From NCBI GenBank assembly GCA_007119005.1, contig SKQM01000228.1:1-14818 (forward strand): a DNA stretch of 14,818 nt. Reading direction: 5' to 3'. The notes beneath the pieces are model-generated. The model saw only the letters and a list, made by a program, of their open reading frames with translations, was not told the origin of the DNA and searched no databases. Position 1 is the first letter of the stretch. Every line of letters starts with the position of its first letter. Both the position numbers and the translations under genes were made by a program. This document shows, piece after piece, positions 14,033 to 14,818 of the stretch. The stretch is from Thioalkalivibrio sp. (GTDB lineage: Bacteria > Pseudomonadota > Gammaproteobacteria > Ectothiorhodospirales > Ectothiorhodospiraceae).

Positions 14033-14818
14033 TCAGGCCGAAGGCAGCCGGGCCCGCAGCCAGTCGATGGCGGCCAGCGTGGCGGGATCGTGCGGGTGAG
14101 CCCCGGTCTCCGATCCCAGGTCTTCGAGCACGCGGCCGGCCAGCTGCTTGCCGAGCTCGACGCCCCACTGGTCGAAGGCATTGATCCCCCACAGGGTCGC
14201 GAGCAGGTAGATCTTGTGCTCGTAGAGTGCGATCAGCGCCCCGAAACTGCCTGGGTCCAGCCGCTCCAGCAGGATGAGGGTGCTCGGACGGTTGCCGGGG
14301 AAGCTGCGGTGCGGCGCGAGCCGGGCGATTTCCGGCTCCGGAAGGCCTTCGGCGGACATCTCCGCGGCGGCCTCGGCAGCGGTCTTGCCTTGAGCGAGTG
14401 CCTCCGCCTGCGCGACCAGGTTGGCCAACAGGATCGGGTGGTGACCCGGCAGTGCATGCGCGGGCTGTGCCACCCCGATGAACTCCGTCGGCTCCCAGCG
14501 CGTTCCCTGGTGCAGCAGCTGGTAGAACGCGTGCTGGCCGTCAGTCCCGACGGCCCCCCAGACCAACGGCCCGGTGTCACGCTCCACGGGTGAGCCGTCG
14601 AGGCGAACGCCCTTCCCGAGGCTCTCCATCTCAGCCTGCTGCAGGTAGGCGGGCAGGAGCTTCAGGCGCTCGTCGTAGGGCAGCACGACCCGCGCGCAGG
14701 CGCCGAACAGATTGTGGTTCCAGATATCCACCAGCGCCATGCGCAGCGCCGCGTTCGTCCCCGGCTCCCGGCTCTCCAGCACGTGCCGGTCCATTGCATG
14801 CGCACCCGCGAGAAACGC
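14033..14818 (-). CDS. pgi: Glucose-6-phosphate isomerase, C-terminal part, 5' end outside window
   Basis: Pgi interconverts glucose-6-phosphate and fructose-6-phosphate in the cytoplasm. The 261 visible residues (about half of a 550-residue enzyme) begin in AFLAGAHAMDRH. Catalytic residues of the human enzyme have equivalents: Glu358 in MESLGK (visible residue 65), His389 in GQHAFYQLLHQG (96) and Lys519 in FDQWGVELGK. The phrases LPYDERLKLLPAYLQQ and GALIALYEHKIYLLATLWGI fit the family. One oddity is Leu where MESNGK usually has Asn, next to the catalytic Glu. The stop is three bases before the DUF938 methyltransferase ATG, so pgi heads that operon. Confidence 0.95.
   Translation of the reverse strand, partial: AFLAGAHAMDRHVLESREPGTNAALRMALVDIWNHNLFGACARVVLPYDERLKLLPAYLQQAEMESLGKGVRLDGSPVERDTGPLVWGAVGTDGQHAFYQLLHQGTRWEPTEFIGVAQPAHALPGHHPILLANLVAQAEALAQGKTAAEAAAEMSAEGLPEPEIARLAPHRSFPGNRPSTLILLERLDPGSFGALIALYEHKIYLLATLWGINAFDQWGVELGKQLAGRVLEDLGSETGAHPHDPATLAAIDWLRARLPSA

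Noticed and set aside
14033..14818. Loss of the Pgi catalytic glutamate, because WGAVGT replaces the WGEPGT of the human enzyme
   Set aside because: Counting back from Lys519 of the human enzyme places the catalytic Glu in the MES motif, which is intact; the WGE residue is not the catalytic base.

Overview
The window is high-GC bacterial chromosome packed with short operons and small repeat-filled gaps. Gene content (BCCT osmolyte transporter, amylosucrase, ArfB, DUF938 and DUF3617 proteins, a ribonuclease/barstar pair, GTGGGAG-type REP-like repeats) points to a gammaproteobacterium, plausibly a halophilic or alkaliphilic purple-sulfur-bacterium relative such as Ectothiorhodospiraceae. This placement is inferred from protein style, not proven. 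No rRNA, tRNA, CRISPR array, transposase or phage gene was seen.

Layout. 1-1137 (+) is the C-terminal 378 residues of an amylosucrase cut by the window edge. It converges on a minus-strand exporter operon, transcribed from 5773 down to 1304: ABC ATPase, FtsX-type permease, HlyD/MacA-type periplasmic adaptor. 5774-5970 holds three REP-like units. 7266 down to 5971 (-) is a tight three-gene unit: ribosome-rescue hydrolase ArfB, an exported guanyl-specific ribonuclease of the barnase/RNase Sa family, and a barstar-like inhibitor. Divergent from it, 7439-8889 (+) is a PfkB sugar/nucleoside kinase coupled to a MOSC-domain protein. 8941-9363 (-) is a secreted DUF3617 protein and 9599-10258 (+) a lipoprotein SGNH esterase of the TesA type. 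10295-12283 (-) is a BetT-like BCCT transporter. 12603-13415 (+) is an exported Pro/Gly-rich protein with no recognised family. The right end (-) is the C-terminal half of glucose-6-phosphate isomerase followed 3 nt later by a DUF938 methyltransferase.

How they may work together. The exporter operon looks like a complete inner-membrane pump plus adaptor; its cargo is unknown and no outer-membrane channel is present. Amylosucrase and Pgi both touch hexose and sucrose metabolism, and the BCCT carrier imports compatible solutes, which would suit a salt-stressed organism, but they are in separate transcription units. The most unusual arrangement is the ArfB-ribonuclease-barstar operon: an RNA-cutting enzyme, its inhibitor, and a factor that frees ribosomes stuck on cut mRNA. 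The ribonuclease also lacks one of the arginines normally in the active site. The second notable pattern is a repeat family placed directly after stop codons; in one case it forms a small open reading frame that bridges permease and adaptor.
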